Below, piece by piece: positions 34,949 to 43,845 of a stretch of DNA of 64,000 bases. This stretch comes from Stenotrophomonas koreensis (lineage in GTDB: Bacteria > Pseudomonadota > Gammaproteobacteria > Xanthomonadales > Xanthomonadaceae). The notes beneath the pieces are model-generated. The model searched no databases and was not told where the DNA came from. It saw nothing but the letters and a program-made list of their open reading frames with translations. The stretch's first letter is position 1. Each line of letters opens with the position of its first letter. The stretch spans positions 1 to 64,000 of the forward strand of contig NZ_LDJH01000018.1 in the NCBI RefSeq assembly GCF_001431525.1. The letters run 5' to 3'. A program made the position numbers and the translations under genes.

Positions 34949-37534
34949 TTAGGAGACGTTTTCCTCGATCTTGGCAGATATCAGATTGATCTCGGGGCAT
35001 TGCTGCGGGGCGCAGTTATTGATGTGGAAGTCGATGGAGACGGGCTTGCCGGTTGTTGCCGAGCCTATGTCATCCGGGATCGGAATGATGACGGTTGTCG
35101 CTCCATCAACTTCAACGTTCGTACGCGTGCCCATGCTCGACTCAAGCTGCACCGAGGCAGCCTGATTGCTGTTCATCGTCAGGCTGACGGCGGACTTGGT
35201 CAGTGGCGCTTCCGGTGTCTTGAAGCGAATTGTTGCGTTCCTGGCGTTGGTCCGGGTACCGGCCGTGCTGTCAAACTTCCAGCCGCATGAGATGTAGCTC
35301 ATGGCCAGCCCCGTCGAGGAAAAGTCAATTTCCTCATCGACCGGCATGGTATTCAGGGTGGGGAGAAGCTGGTAGTTGTTGATCTTCAGCTCGGCTCCCG
35401 GCGAGGCGTAGGCGCGCACCTCGGCGAGATTGACATCCGTTTCGAAAAAGTAACGGGCAACAGCAATTTCGCCGGAAATACGGTCATTGATGGATACCTG
35501 GTCGTATCTTTTGTTTCCGTATTCGGAAACCATGTCAATCCAGGAGCCTTCGGCGTTTGAACTTTCTCCATTTATATGCAGAGTGTATTCGCCTGCGCAC
35601 AGATTCTGGTGTGGGCCATACAGGATGATCCCCTCCCTGCCGGTAGAGATGATGGACTCATTCACTACCGAACCATATACCGTGTCCTGCTCCATGAAAC
35701 CGGATTTGATGATGAAATCCTTGCGCAGCGAGCTGTACGGAATTGAATCAGCTGCCTGGGCGAGAATTCCTGACAATGAGTTGATCTGCTCCTCCTCCGG
35801 CAACAGGGCTGCCTTCGGGGCACCGTCAGTGTCTGACCAGATACACCAACTGGCGGGGTCCTGATCGATATCGAAAGCGACGCAGCGATCGACAAGGGTG
35901 ATCCGATCCCCCTGATTCTTCATTTCGATGTCGGAGTGGATGCCGCGCGTTCCCACTTCGGTTATCCGGCCGGCAGGGTCAGAGACGAAAATCGCCGGCG
36001 GCGTATATTGTTGGTCGCCGATATGCAGTTTGTTCGAGGCAAGCCTGATGCCATCGTTGATGTCGCCGAGGGCCCACAGGGATTTTGAGTAATTCAGCAC
36101 TGCACGCATGCTGGGCGCTTCATGGTTGTCCGCAGCGCCTTCGTAAGTGATGGACGGCTGCCGGGTATTGCCCGGAAGCTGGGATCTTGAGAACGCAATC
36201 GCATTGCCACCATGCAGGAGGTCAAGCAGGGTGGCAGCCGTGTCCAGGGTTGATGCCGGTGCATCCACCACTTGCGCCTGCTGCTGATTGTCAAAGATCA
36301 TCACCGTGTTCTTCCTGGGGTGATTGCTCAGGATTTCATGGACGTCATTGGGCATTGCTACATGATCAGAGACGATTGCCAGGACCGTGTTGTCCATGTG
36401 CGGGCTGGAGAGCACTTTTTCAGCGAAGGACGCAACAAGACGATCCGAACAGGCGACGGCATCAAGCAAGGACTTTCTTGCCCCGGCGCCCTGGTAGTTG
36501 ATGTCGAGACAGCTGTTGGCAATATGTCCACTGGGGTGGTGGGTATCCAGGGTCAGGCCGACCAGTGCGAATGGGCTGCCCGCATCGGAGAGCTGGACAA
36601 AGTCCTGCCACATGCGTTCAAGCAGGATGTCGTCATGCACGCCCCAGGATGAAAAATGCTTTTCAGCAATATCCGAATTTTTGAAATCGGACTTGTCAAT
36701 AATGGTGTGGAAGCCGTGGTCCTTGAGGAACTGCCCCTTGCCGGCGAACTCGGACGTTGCCCCGCCGACGAACTGCAGGTGATAGCCGTTGGTGGCAAGG
36801 ATGTCGGTAAGACAGTTGGCCTTTGGCATGAACCGGCCGATGCTGCCATAGCCATTGGCATCATTGTTCAGTGACAATGGCGTACCGCACAAAGAGCTGA
36901 CCATGCCTGCAATCGTCCAGGTACCGCCAGGGCGGGAATCCACGTTGACGAAGTCGAGGCTGCGCTTGCGTAATGAATTCAGGTTCGGGGTAAGACCTGG
37001 AAATACGTCTTCGTTATAGTAGGTTTGCTCGAAACTTTCCAGATAAAGGACGACAAGGTTTTTCTTCTTGCCTATTTTTCCTGTTGGCTCGATGAAAGAT
37101 ACGGCTGCGTTTTCGATGTCCTTTCCTGAAAAGCTGCTTGCAGCAAGCCTGGCTATGTCCCGGGTCAGGGGATTGGCCGCTGTAATGGCAGCAAGTGCGA
37201 GATAGAAGATGGTGGACGACCTGCGCTGGCTGATCAGCTGCCGGCGGCAGATGTAAACAGAAAATGCTGCGGTTGCGAGGATATAGGCGACCAGTGGCGC
37301 TATTTTCCAGGTGAATTCACTGATGCCGGCGCCCGATACGCCTGTGTGCATGTGGTAAAGTACCGAGTCGTCAATGCCGTTTCCGCTGAGCTCGTTGATG
37401 AATATCCAAGCAGCAGTGAGAAGTGATGCGGCTGCGGCAATCGATACTTTTGTTATCTTTCTTGATCTGCTTTTTGCGGCAATGATTGATATCGCGCTGT
37501 AAATGCAGAAGGAAATAAGTAATGCTATTTTCAT
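34949..37534 (-). CDS. OpgB/LtaS-like membrane phosphoglycerol (phosphoethanolamine) transferase with a large C-terminal extension
   Basis: An 861-residue inner-membrane protein with about four N-terminal membrane spans (within residues 1-125). A periplasmic alkaline-phosphatase-fold sulfatase domain spans about 155-460. Metal and catalytic residues visible are Glu166 in VVLYLESFEQT, the nucleophile Thr region RPGGTWTIAGM (about 201-211), TLDTHHP (328-334) and Asp390-His391 in IVSDHVAM. This matches OpgB/MdoB and LTA-synthase relatives, which transfer glycerol-phosphate from phosphatidylglycerol to glycans. Residues about 500-861 add a beta-rich domain I do not recognise, perhaps glycan-binding. 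It starts 13 bases from the divergent GDPD gene. Base composition is A/T-rich. The exact head group transferred is inferred. Confidence 0.85.
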   Translation of the reverse strand: MKIALLISFCIYSAISIIAAKSRSRKITKVSIAAAASLLTAAWIFINELSGNGIDDSVLYHMHTGVSGAGISEFTWKIAPLVAYILATAAFSVYICRRQLISQRRSSTIFYLALAAITAANPLTRDIARLAASSFSGKDIENAAVSFIEPTGKIGKKKNLVVLYLESFEQTYYNEDVFPGLTPNLNSLRKRSLDFVNVDSRPGGTWTIAGMVSSLCGTPLSLNNDANGYGSIGRFMPKANCLTDILATNGYHLQFVGGATSEFAGKGQFLKDHGFHTIIDKSDFKNSDIAEKHFSSWGVHDDILLERMWQDFVQLSDAGSPFALVGLTLDTHHPSGHIANSCLDINYQGAGARKSLLDAVACSDRLVASFAEKVLSSPHMDNTVLAIVSDHVAMPNDVHEILSNHPRKNTVMIFDNQQQAQVVDAPASTLDTAATLLDLLHGGNAIAFSRSQLPGNTRQPSITYEGAADNHEAPSMRAVLNYSKSLWALGDINDGIRLASNKLHIGDQQYTPPAIFVSDPAGRITEVGTRGIHSDIEMKNQGDRITLVDRCVAFDIDQDPASWCIWSDTDGAPKAALLPEEEQINSLSGILAQAADSIPYSSLRKDFIIKSGFMEQDTVYGSVVNESIISTGREGIILYGPHQNLCAGEYTLHINGESSNAEGSWIDMVSEYGNKRYDQVSINDRISGEIAVARYFFETDVNLAEVRAYASPGAELKINNYQLLPTLNTMPVDEEIDFSSTGLAMSYISCGWKFDSTAGTRTNARNATIRFKTPEAPLTKSAVSLTMNSNQAASVQLESSMGTRTNVEVDGATTVIIPIPDDIGSATTGKPVSIDFHINNCAPQQCPEINLISAKIEENVS

Positions 37535-37547
37535 AAGGTGATTCTTG

Positions 37548-38366
37548 ATGAAGTTTTTTTCGATTCTTGCCGTTTTGCTTTTTTCAATGGCATGGGGGGC
37601 TAATGCTTCCGGCCGATTGAGTTCTGATGGTTTTATCCTTGTGGCGCATGCCGCTGGCGCAGTTGATGGAAATGCTTACACCAATAGCCGGCAGGCAATT
37701 GATTTGTCGCTCGATACTGGTTTTTCCTACCTGGAGTTGGATTTTTCCAGATCGAAGGACGGGCAGTGGTACTTATTGCATGATTGGCCCTCATGGGCAA
37801 GCCGGACCGGGTATCAAGGCGAGTTGCCACCTGTTGCCAATGATGTCGTGCAGCGGCTGGGTGGCTATGCAGCTGCGCCGTCCATTCATGGGGTGAAGTC
37901 GTCCTACTCGACTGTTCCCTTGGGCGATCTTCTGCGCATCCTGGACCAACGCAGTGGGTTCAAGGTCGTCACTGACACCAAGACTGACGAAGATGCCATG
38001 CTTTTGCTGGAATCAATTCCAGAGCAGTACAGGGAGCGGTTCATCTTCCAGACATACAGCCTTGACGGCATGCGGCAGATGGCTGGCCTGCTTGGTGAGC
38101 AGAGGGTGATCCTTACTGCGTACCAGCTCCATGACTGGTGGCGTTGGGATGGGTTCAATGAAGAATTCCTGGCTGCCCTGCGCGCTTATCCGAAGATGTT
38201 TGCAGTTACCGTGCCGCTTTCCGTTGCTTATGAAAAAGAGAAGCTGGGTCGGTTGCTTTCAGTGGGGATCCCGGTTCTGGTGCATGGGCGGCCGGATGAA
38301 ATCAACAGTTACAACCTGCCGCGGCAATTGATGGAGCGGGGTGTTTCCGGTGCTTATGTCGATTGA
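37548..38366 (+). CDS. Secreted glycerophosphodiester phosphodiesterase-like protein
   Basis: A 272-residue protein with a signal peptide (about 1-21, MKFFSILAVLLFSMAWGANA). It follows the GDPD TIM-barrel pattern: VAHAAGAVDGNAYTNSRQAI (catalytic His, with Ala in place of the usual Arg), YLELDFSRSKDGQWYLLHD (Glu, Asp and second His), VVTDTKTD and a final GIPVLVHGRPDEI. GDPD enzymes release glycerol-3-phosphate from glycerophosphodiesters. AAGGTG (37535-37540) lies seven bases before ATG 37548. The 13-base gap to the divergent phosphoglycerol transferase suggests a functional pair. It ends 23 bases before a shared terminator. Activity is likely but the Arg-to-Ala change leaves room for doubt. 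Confidence 0.8.
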   Translation: MKFFSILAVLLFSMAWGANASGRLSSDGFILVAHAAGAVDGNAYTNSRQAIDLSLDTGFSYLELDFSRSKDGQWYLLHDWPSWASRTGYQGELPPVANDVVQRLGGYAAAPSIHGVKSSYSTVPLGDLLRILDQRSGFKVVTDTKTDEDAMLLLESIPEQYRERFIFQTYSLDGMRQMAGLLGEQRVILTAYQLHDWWRWDGFNEEFLAALRAYPKMFAVTVPLSVAYEKEKLGRLLSVGIPVLVHGRPDEINSYNLPRQLMERGVSGAYVD

Positions 38367-38389
38367 CTCCGGGAAAACCGACCGATAAA

Positions 38390-38415
38390 AAAGCCAGTCA
38401 CGAAGGACTGGCTTT
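38390..38415. terminator. Bidirectional terminator between the GDPD-like gene and etfA
   Basis: AAAGCCAGTC (38390-38399) pairs with GACTGGCTTT (38406-38415) over 10 bp with a 6-base loop and A/T flanks. It marks the right border of the variable locus. Confidence 0.88.
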
Positions 38416-38437
38416 GGTTGCAACCGGAATACTCCGG

Positions 38438-39373
38438 TCAGATTGCCGCTTCAATCTCGGGCAGCAGGGTAAACAAATCCCCCACCAGACCGATGTCGGC
38501 GATCTCGAAGATCGGGGCATCAGCATCCTTGTTGATCGCAACAATGGTGCCGGCATCCTTGATCCCGGTGAGGTGCTGGATCGCGCCGCTGATGCCCACC
38601 GCCACGTACAGCTCCGGGGCGATGATCTTGCCGGTCTGGCCGACCTGCATGTCGCTGGGCACGTAGCCGGCATCCACGGCGGCGCGCGAGGCGCCAACGC
38701 CGGCACCGAGTTTGTCGGCCAGCTTGTAGATCACTTCGAAGTTTTCGGCCGAGCCGACACCGCGGCCACCGGAGACCACACGCTTGGCGCTCTGCAGGTC
38801 CGGGCGGTCGCTCTTGCCCGAGGTCAGCGAGACAAAGCGGGTGTGGGTCGGCAGGGAGGCATCCACGTTAATCGCTTCGATGGCGGCATTGCCACCTTCG
38901 CCAGCGCTGGCCCAGGAGGCGGCACGCACGGTGGCCACCACGGCCTGGTCGGCCGGCACCTTCACGGTGATGATCGCGTTGCCGGCGTAGATCGGGCGCT
39001 GGAAGGTGTGCGCATCGATCACCGTCATCAGGTCGGAGACCTGGTTGACCCCGAGCAGCGCGGCCACGGCCGGCATCAGGTCCTTGCCGGTGGTGGTGGA
39101 CGGGCCGAACACATGGCTGTAGCCGGCAGCGGCCTGGGCGATCTGCGGGGCCAGCTGCTGGGCAATGGCATGTTCGTTGGCCGGATTGGCGATGGTCAGC
39201 ACGCGGCTGACGCCGGCAATCTGCGCGGCCTGTGCGGCCACGGCGGCCGGGTCGGCGGCCAGCACCAGCACGTCGACCTGGCCACCCACCGCCACGGCGG
39301 CGGTCACGGTCTTGGCCACGGCGGCATTGAGCTGGCCGTGCAGGTGTTCGGCAATGACAAGTACCTTGGACAT
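38438..39373 (-). CDS. etfA: Electron transfer flavoprotein alpha subunit
   Basis: With EtfB it carries electrons from acyl-CoA and other flavin dehydrogenases to ETF:quinone oxidoreductase. The 311-residue protein starts [16 protein letters not shown]. It has the FAD-binding C-terminal half: [65 protein letters not shown] and [16 protein letters not shown]. The ATG at 39373 shares one base with the etfB TGA (TGATG). In xanthomonads etfA marks the right border of the O-antigen locus. Confidence 0.97.
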   Translation of the reverse strand: MSKVLVIAEHLHGQLNAAVAKTVTAAVAVGGQVDVLVLAADPAAVAAQAAQIAGVSRVLTIANPANEHAIAQQLAPQIAQAAAGYSHVFGPSTTTGKDLMPAVAALLGVNQVSDLMTVIDAHTFQRPIYAGNAIITVKVPADQAVVATVRAASWASAGEGGNAAIEAINVDASLPTHTRFVSLTSGKSDRPDLQSAKRVVSGGRGVGSAENFEVIYKLADKLGAGVGASRAAVDAGYVPSDMQVGQTGKIIAPELYVAVGISGAIQHLTGIKDAGTIVAINKDADAPIFEIADIGLVGDLFTLLPEIEAAI

Positions 39374-40119
39374 CACAGCAACCCCTTCTGCTTCAGTGCG
39401 GCCACCAGTTCGGCGGCGTCCTTGACCATGATCCCCTTGGAGCGCTTGGCCGGCGGGGCATAGGCGGTGGTTTCAAAGGTGTCGGCGGCTTCAACGCCCA
39501 GCTCGGCCAGCTGCAGGGTCTGCAGCGGCTTGGTCTTGGCCTTCATGATGTCCGGCAGCTTGATGAAGCGCGGCTCGTTCAGGCGCAGGTCGGTGGTGAT
39601 CACCGCCGGCAGGTCCACTTCCAGCACTTCCAGGCCGGCGTCGATCTCGCGGGTCACCGTGGCCTTGCCGTCGGCAACCACCAGCTTGGAGGCGAAGGTC
39701 GCCTGCGGACGGCCCCACAGCGTGGCCAGCATCTGCCCGGTCTGGTTGGCGTCATCGTCGATGGCCTGCTTGCCCAGCAGCACGATGTCCGGCTGCTCGG
39801 TTTCCACCAGCTTGAGCAGGGTGCGCGCGGCGGTCAGCGGCTGGATCGCCGCATCGGTGACCACGTGGATGGCGCGGTTGGCGCCCATCGCCAGGCCGTT
39901 GCGCAGGTGGGCCTGGGCATCGGCCGGGGCGATGGTGGCCACGACCACCTCGCTGGCAATGCCGGCATCGCGCAGGCGCAGGGCCTCTTCCAGCGCGATT
40001 TCATCAAACGGGTTGGGCGAGAGCTTGACGCCGTCGGTGACCACACCCGATCCGTCAGGCTTGACCTGGATACGGACGTTGTAGTCCACAACGCGCTTGT
40101 ACGCGACGAGGATTTTCAT
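39373..40119 (-). CDS. etfB: Electron transfer flavoprotein beta subunit
   Basis: Binds AMP and forms the ETF heterodimer with EtfA. The 248-residue protein starts MKILVAYKRVVDYNVRI and shows SPNPFDEIALEEALRLRD, ETEQPDIVLLGKQAIDDDANQTGQMLATLWG (the ETF beta nucleotide-binding signature) and EPRFIKLPDIMKAKTKPL. An ATG four codons upstream (40131) overlaps the AAGAAGG ribosome-binding site, so I prefer 40119, although the spacing is then rather long. It leads the etfBA operon and is divergent from rmlB. Confidence 0.97.
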   Translation of the reverse strand: MKILVAYKRVVDYNVRIQVKPDGSGVVTDGVKLSPNPFDEIALEEALRLRDAGIASEVVVATIAPADAQAHLRNGLAMGANRAIHVVTDAAIQPLTAARTLLKLVETEQPDIVLLGKQAIDDDANQTGQMLATLWGRPQATFASKLVVADGKATVTREIDAGLEVLEVDLPAVITTDLRLNEPRFIKLPDIMKAKTKPLQTLQLAELGVEAADTFETTAYAPPAKRSKGIMVKDAAELVAALKQKGLL

Positions 40120-40372
40120 CTGGTACGACATCCTTCTTTGCGGGGTTGTCCGGGCCTTGCGGACCGGTTGAGGGGGTTCATTCTAGCGGGCACCTCCTGT
40201 CCGTGCGACACCGTATGGATAGCCGTGCTGACAGGGGAGTGCTGAAGTATGGATCTTATCAAATGTCCGGACAAAGTTTTAAGCCGGCAAACCCCGCATG
40301 GCGGCAGACTGACCCGGTCGGCTATGCTATGCGGCTGTGCGCCTTTACCGGTGCGTCTTCAGTGAACAGATC
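40120..40372. other. Divergent etfB/rmlB promoter region
   Basis: No gene is visible in these 253 bases. It includes a perfect palindrome TGTCCGGACA (40264-40273), inside an A/T-rich stretch ending AAAGTTTTAA, and a TATGCT near 40322 that may be the rmlB -10 box. The palindrome is a candidate operator for either operon. Confidence 0.45.
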
Positions 40373-41428
40373 ATGGCAACTTGGTTGGTCACCGGCGGTG
40401 CCGGTTTTATCGGTGGCAACTTCGTCCTCGAAGCGGTGACCCGTGGAGTGAAGGTCATCAATCTGGATGCACTGACCTACGCCGGTAACCTGCAGACCCT
40501 GGCCTCGCTGGAGGGCAACCCGGCCCATGTCTTCGTCCATGGCGATATTGGCGACCGTGAGCTGGTGGCGCGTCTGCTGGCCGAGCATCAACCCGATGCG
40601 GTGCTCAATTTCGCTGCCGAAAGCCATGTCGACCGCTCGATTGACGGCCCGGGTGCCTTCATCCAGACCAATGTGGTCGGCACCCTGGCCCTGCTGGAGG
40701 CGGTGCGTGATTACTGGAAGACGCTGCAGGGCGAGGCGAAAGAGGCCTTCCGTTTCCTGCATGTGTCCACCGACGAGGTCTACGGCACCCTGGGCGATAC
40801 CGGCAAGTTCACCGAAACCACTCCGTATGCTCCCAATTCGCCGTATTCCGCGTCCAAGGCTGCCTCCGACCACCTGGTGCGGGCCTTCCACCATACCTAC
40901 GGGCTGCCGGTGCTGACCACCAACTGTTCCAACAACTACGGCCCCTACCACTTCCCGGAAAAACTCATTCCGCTGGTGATTGCCAGGGCGCTGGCTGGCG
41001 AGCCGCTGCCGGTCTACGGCGATGGCAAGCAGGTACGCGACTGGTTGTTCGTGTCCGATCACTGCGAGGCGATCCGCACCGTGCTGGCCAAGGGCCGGGT
41101 CGGCGAGACCTACAACGTCGGTGGCAATGCCGAGAAGCAGAACATTGAAGTGGTGCAGGCGATCTGCGCGCTGCTGGACCAGCGCCGCCCGCGTGCCGAC
41201 GGCCAGCCGCGTGCCAGCCAGATCACCTACGTGACTGACCGCCCGGGGCACGACCGCCGCTATGCCATCGATGCCACCAAGCTGCGTGACGAGCTGGGCT
41301 GGGAGCCGTCCTGGACGTTCGAGCAGGGTATTGCCTTCACCGTGGATTGGTACCTTGAGAACCAGGCCTGGGTAAACGGCGTACTCGATGGCAGCTATCG
41401 CCTGCAGCGTATCGGTACGGAGGGCTGA
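40373..41428 (+). CDS. rmlB: dTDP-glucose 4,6-dehydratase (RmlB)
   Basis: Second step of dTDP-L-rhamnose synthesis: dTDP-glucose to dTDP-4-keto-6-deoxyglucose. The 351-residue extended short-chain dehydrogenase has the NAD loop [23 protein letters not shown], the Thr-Asp-Glu catalytic set in [11 protein letters not shown], the YSASKAASD Tyr-Lys pair and [15 protein letters not shown]. The start MATWLVTGG at 40373 matches the family; the frame is open 12 codons upstream. It leads the rmlBACD operon, with three bases before rmlA. Confidence 0.97.
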   Translation: MATWLVTGGAGFIGGNFVLEAVTRGVKVINLDALTYAGNLQTLASLEGNPAHVFVHGDIGDRELVARLLAEHQPDAVLNFAAESHVDRSIDGPGAFIQTNVVGTLALLEAVRDYWKTLQGEAKEAFRFLHVSTDEVYGTLGDTGKFTETTPYAPNSPYSASKAASDHLVRAFHHTYGLPVLTTNCSNNYGPYHFPEKLIPLVIARALAGEPLPVYGDGKQVRDWLFVSDHCEAIRTVLAKGRVGETYNVGGNAEKQNIEVVQAICALLDQRRPRADGQPRASQITYVTDRPGHDRRYAIDATKLRDELGWEPSWTFEQGIAFTVDWYLENQAWVNGVLDGSYRLQRIGTEG

Positions 41429-41431
41429 GCC

Positions 41432-42337
41432 ATGACCACGAGCACGAGCACGAGCAAGCGCAAGGGCATCATCCTGGCCGGCGGCTCCGGCACCCGGCTG
41501 TACCCGATCACCAAGGGCGTCAGCAAGCAGCTGCTGCCGATCTATGACAAGCCGATGATCTATTACCCGCTCAGCGTGCTGATGCTGGCCGGGATCCGCG
41601 AGGTGCTGATCATCAACACCCCGCACGAGCAGGCGCTGTTCCAGGCCCTGCTGGGCGATGGCAGCCAGTGGGGCATGGACATTCAGTATGCAGCCCAGCC
41701 CAGCCCGGATGGCCTGGCCCAGGCCTTCCTGATCGGCCGTGACTTCCTGGCGGGCCAGCCCAGCTGCTTGGTACTGGGCGACAACATCTTCCACGGCCAC
41801 GGTTTGACCGAATTGCTGGCCCAGGCCGATGCGCGTGAAAGCGGTGCCACCGTGTTCGGCTACTGGGTCACCGACCCGGAGCGCTACGGTGTGGCCGAAT
41901 TCGATGCCGCCGGCCGCGTGGTTGACCTGGTCGAAAAGCCGGAAAACCCGCGTTCCAACTATGCGGTGACCGGCCTGTATTTCTACGATGGCAAGGCCAG
42001 TGATTACGCGGCCGAGCTTGTTCCCTCGCCGCGTGGCGAGCTGGAAATCACCGATTTGAACCGGCGTTACCTCAGTGAGGGCCAGTTGCACCTGCAGCAG
42101 CTGGGCCGTGGCCATGCCTGGTTGGACACTGGGACCCATGCTTCCTTGCTGGAGGCCTCCAATTTCATTGGCACCATCCAGACCCGTCAGGGCCTGCAGG
42201 TGTGCTGTCCGGAAGAAATCGCCTTCAACCAGGGCTGGATCAGCGCCGGGCAGCTGGAGCAGCTGGCCGCGCCGCTGAGCAAGAATGGTTACGGCCAATA
42301 TTTGCAGGCGCTGGTGCGCCGGAGTGGCAAGGCATGA
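41432..42337 (+). CDS. rmlA: Glucose-1-phosphate thymidylyltransferase (RmlA)
   Basis: First step of dTDP-rhamnose synthesis: glucose-1-phosphate plus dTTP to dTDP-glucose. The 301-residue protein shows [49 protein letters not shown] and [24 protein letters not shown]. The N-terminus carries an extra TTSTSTS, encoded by a short run of ACGAGC repeats, ahead of the usual family start. The stop overlaps rmlC by ATGA. Confidence 0.97.
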   Translation: MTTSTSTSKRKGIILAGGSGTRLYPITKGVSKQLLPIYDKPMIYYPLSVLMLAGIREVLIINTPHEQALFQALLGDGSQWGMDIQYAAQPSPDGLAQAFLIGRDFLAGQPSCLVLGDNIFHGHGLTELLAQADARESGATVFGYWVTDPERYGVAEFDAAGRVVDLVEKPENPRSNYAVTGLYFYDGKASDYAAELVPSPRGELEITDLNRRYLSEGQLHLQQLGRGHAWLDTGTHASLLEASNFIGTIQTRQGLQVCCPEEIAFNQGWISAGQLEQLAAPLSKNGYGQYLQALVRRSGKA

Positions 42338-42891
42338 AGGTCATCCAGACTTCCTTGCCGGGGTGCGTGGTGATCGAGCCGGCGGTGTTCGGGGACGCCC
42401 GTGGCGCGTTCTATGAAACCTTCAACGCCGAGCGTTTTGCCGAAGCCGGATTGCCGACCCATTTCGTGCAGAGCAATGTTTCCACTTCCAGCCGTGGCGT
42501 GCTGCGTGGCCTGCATTACCAGTGGCCGCGGCCGCAGGGCAAGCTGGTGACCGTGCTGGAAGGCGAGGTGTATGACGTGGCAGTGGACATCCGCCGCGGC
42601 TCGCCGACCTACGGTCGCTGGGAGGCAGTGATCCTATCGGCGGAAAACAAGCGCCAGTTCTGGATTCCCGAAGGCTTTGCCCATGGCTTTGCCGTGCTTT
42701 CCGAGCGGGCGGTGTTCAGCTACCTGTGCACCGATGTCTATGTGCGGCAGGCCGATGCCGGTATTGCCTGGAACGATGCCCAGCTGGCGGTGGACTGGCC
42801 GGTTGCCGAGCCGCAGCTGTCGGACAAGGACCAGCGTGCGCCCTTGCTGGCTGATGTCGCTGAAGATCGCCTGCCGGTATACCAGCCATGA
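42334..42891 (+). CDS. rmlC: dTDP-4-dehydrorhamnose 3,5-epimerase (RmlC)
   Basis: Third step: double epimerisation of dTDP-4-keto-6-deoxyglucose. A 185-residue cupin-fold protein with GVLRGLHYQ (catalytic His), [35 protein letters not shown] and a catalytic Tyr in [12 protein letters not shown] 42334 overlaps the rmlA stop, and the stop overlaps rmlD by ATGA. Confidence 0.97.
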   Translation: MKVIQTSLPGCVVIEPAVFGDARGAFYETFNAERFAEAGLPTHFVQSNVSTSSRGVLRGLHYQWPRPQGKLVTVLEGEVYDVAVDIRRGSPTYGRWEAVILSAENKRQFWIPEGFAHGFAVLSERAVFSYLCTDVYVRQADAGIAWNDAQLAVDWPVAEPQLSDKDQRAPLLADVAEDRLPVYQP

Positions 42892-43793
42892 AGGTGTTGC
42901 TGTTTGGTGGCAACGGCCAGGTCGGTACCGAGCTGCGGCGGGCGCTGGCACCGTATGTGGAACTGGTGGTCACCACACGCAGCGGCATGATTGATGGTGT
43001 TGAATGCGAGGCAGCCGATTTTGACCGCCCGCAGGCTGTGAAGGCCGTGCTGGAACGTGTGCAGCCGGAGTTGATCATCAACGCCGCTGCCTACACGGCC
43101 GTGGATGCCGCCGAGACCGATGCCGAGGCGGCCTGGCGTGCCAATGCCGAAGCGCCGGCGCAGATCGCCGGCTGGTGCGCACAGCACGGCGTGCCGCTGG
43201 TACATTACTCGACCGACTACGTGTTCGATGGCCAGGGCAGCCAGCCTTATCGCGAAGACGATGCCACTGCGCCGCTGGGTGTGTACGGGCAGAGCAAGCG
43301 CGCGGGTGAGGAGGCCATCATCGCTTCCGGTGCGCCCTACCTGATCTTCCGTACCGCCTGGGTCTATGCCAGTCATGGCAGGAACTTCCTGCGCACGATG
43401 CTGCGCCTAGGCGCCGAGCGCGAGCAGCTGGGCGTGGTTGCCGACCAGATCGGCAGCCCGACGTCGGCGGCCTTGATTGCCGACACTACCCTGGCGGTAT
43501 TGCAGTCTGGCCAGTTGAGGTCCGGCATCTGGCACCTGACCGCCAGCGGCCAGACCAGTTGGCACGGGTTTGCTACCGAGATCTTTGCCCAGGCCCATGC
43601 GCAGGGCCTGTTGGCCAGCACGCCGCTGGTAGATGCCATCAGCACGGCTGAATATCCTACGCCGGCCAAACGCCCGGCCTGGTCAGTGCTGGACAACCGC
43701 AAGCTGCAGCAGGATTTTTCCATCACCCTGCCGGACTGGGAGCAGGAGCTGGCGGCGGTACTGGGCCAGATGAGCGTGACAGGCAAGGCCTGA
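42888..43793 (+). CDS. rmlD: dTDP-4-dehydrorhamnose reductase (RmlD)
   Basis: Last step: NAD(P)H reduction to dTDP-L-rhamnose. A 301-residue short-chain dehydrogenase with LLFGGNGQVGTELRR, INAAAYTAVDAAETD, STDYVFDG, YGQSKRAGE (Tyr-Lys pair) and RTAWVYASHGRNFLRTMLRL. It ends the rmlBACD operon, 20 bases before a terminator. Confidence 0.97.
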   Translation: MKVLLFGGNGQVGTELRRALAPYVELVVTTRSGMIDGVECEAADFDRPQAVKAVLERVQPELIINAAAYTAVDAAETDAEAAWRANAEAPAQIAGWCAQHGVPLVHYSTDYVFDGQGSQPYREDDATAPLGVYGQSKRAGEEAIIASGAPYLIFRTAWVYASHGRNFLRTMLRLGAEREQLGVVADQIGSPTSAALIADTTLAVLQSGQLRSGIWHLTASGQTSWHGFATEIFAQAHAQGLLASTPLVDAISTAEYPTPAKRPAWSVLDNRKLQQDFSITLPDWEQELAAVLGQMSVTGKA

Positions 43794-43812
43794 GAGGCTT
43801 GCCTGTGAGCGG

Positions 43813-43840
43813 AAAGCCCCGGCTTTGCCGGGGCTTTTGC
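43813..43840. terminator. Bidirectional terminator between rmlD and ugd
   Basis: AAAGCCCCGGC (43813-43823) pairs with GCCGGGGCTTT (43827-43837) across TTT and is followed by TGCGTTTTTC. Confidence 0.9.
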
Positions 43841-43845
43841 GTTTT

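Noticed and set aside
34823..35290. 155-codon plus-strand frame at the 3' end of the phosphoglycerol transferase gene
   Set aside because: Antisense shadow of a supported gene; Cys/Arg/His-rich with no motif.
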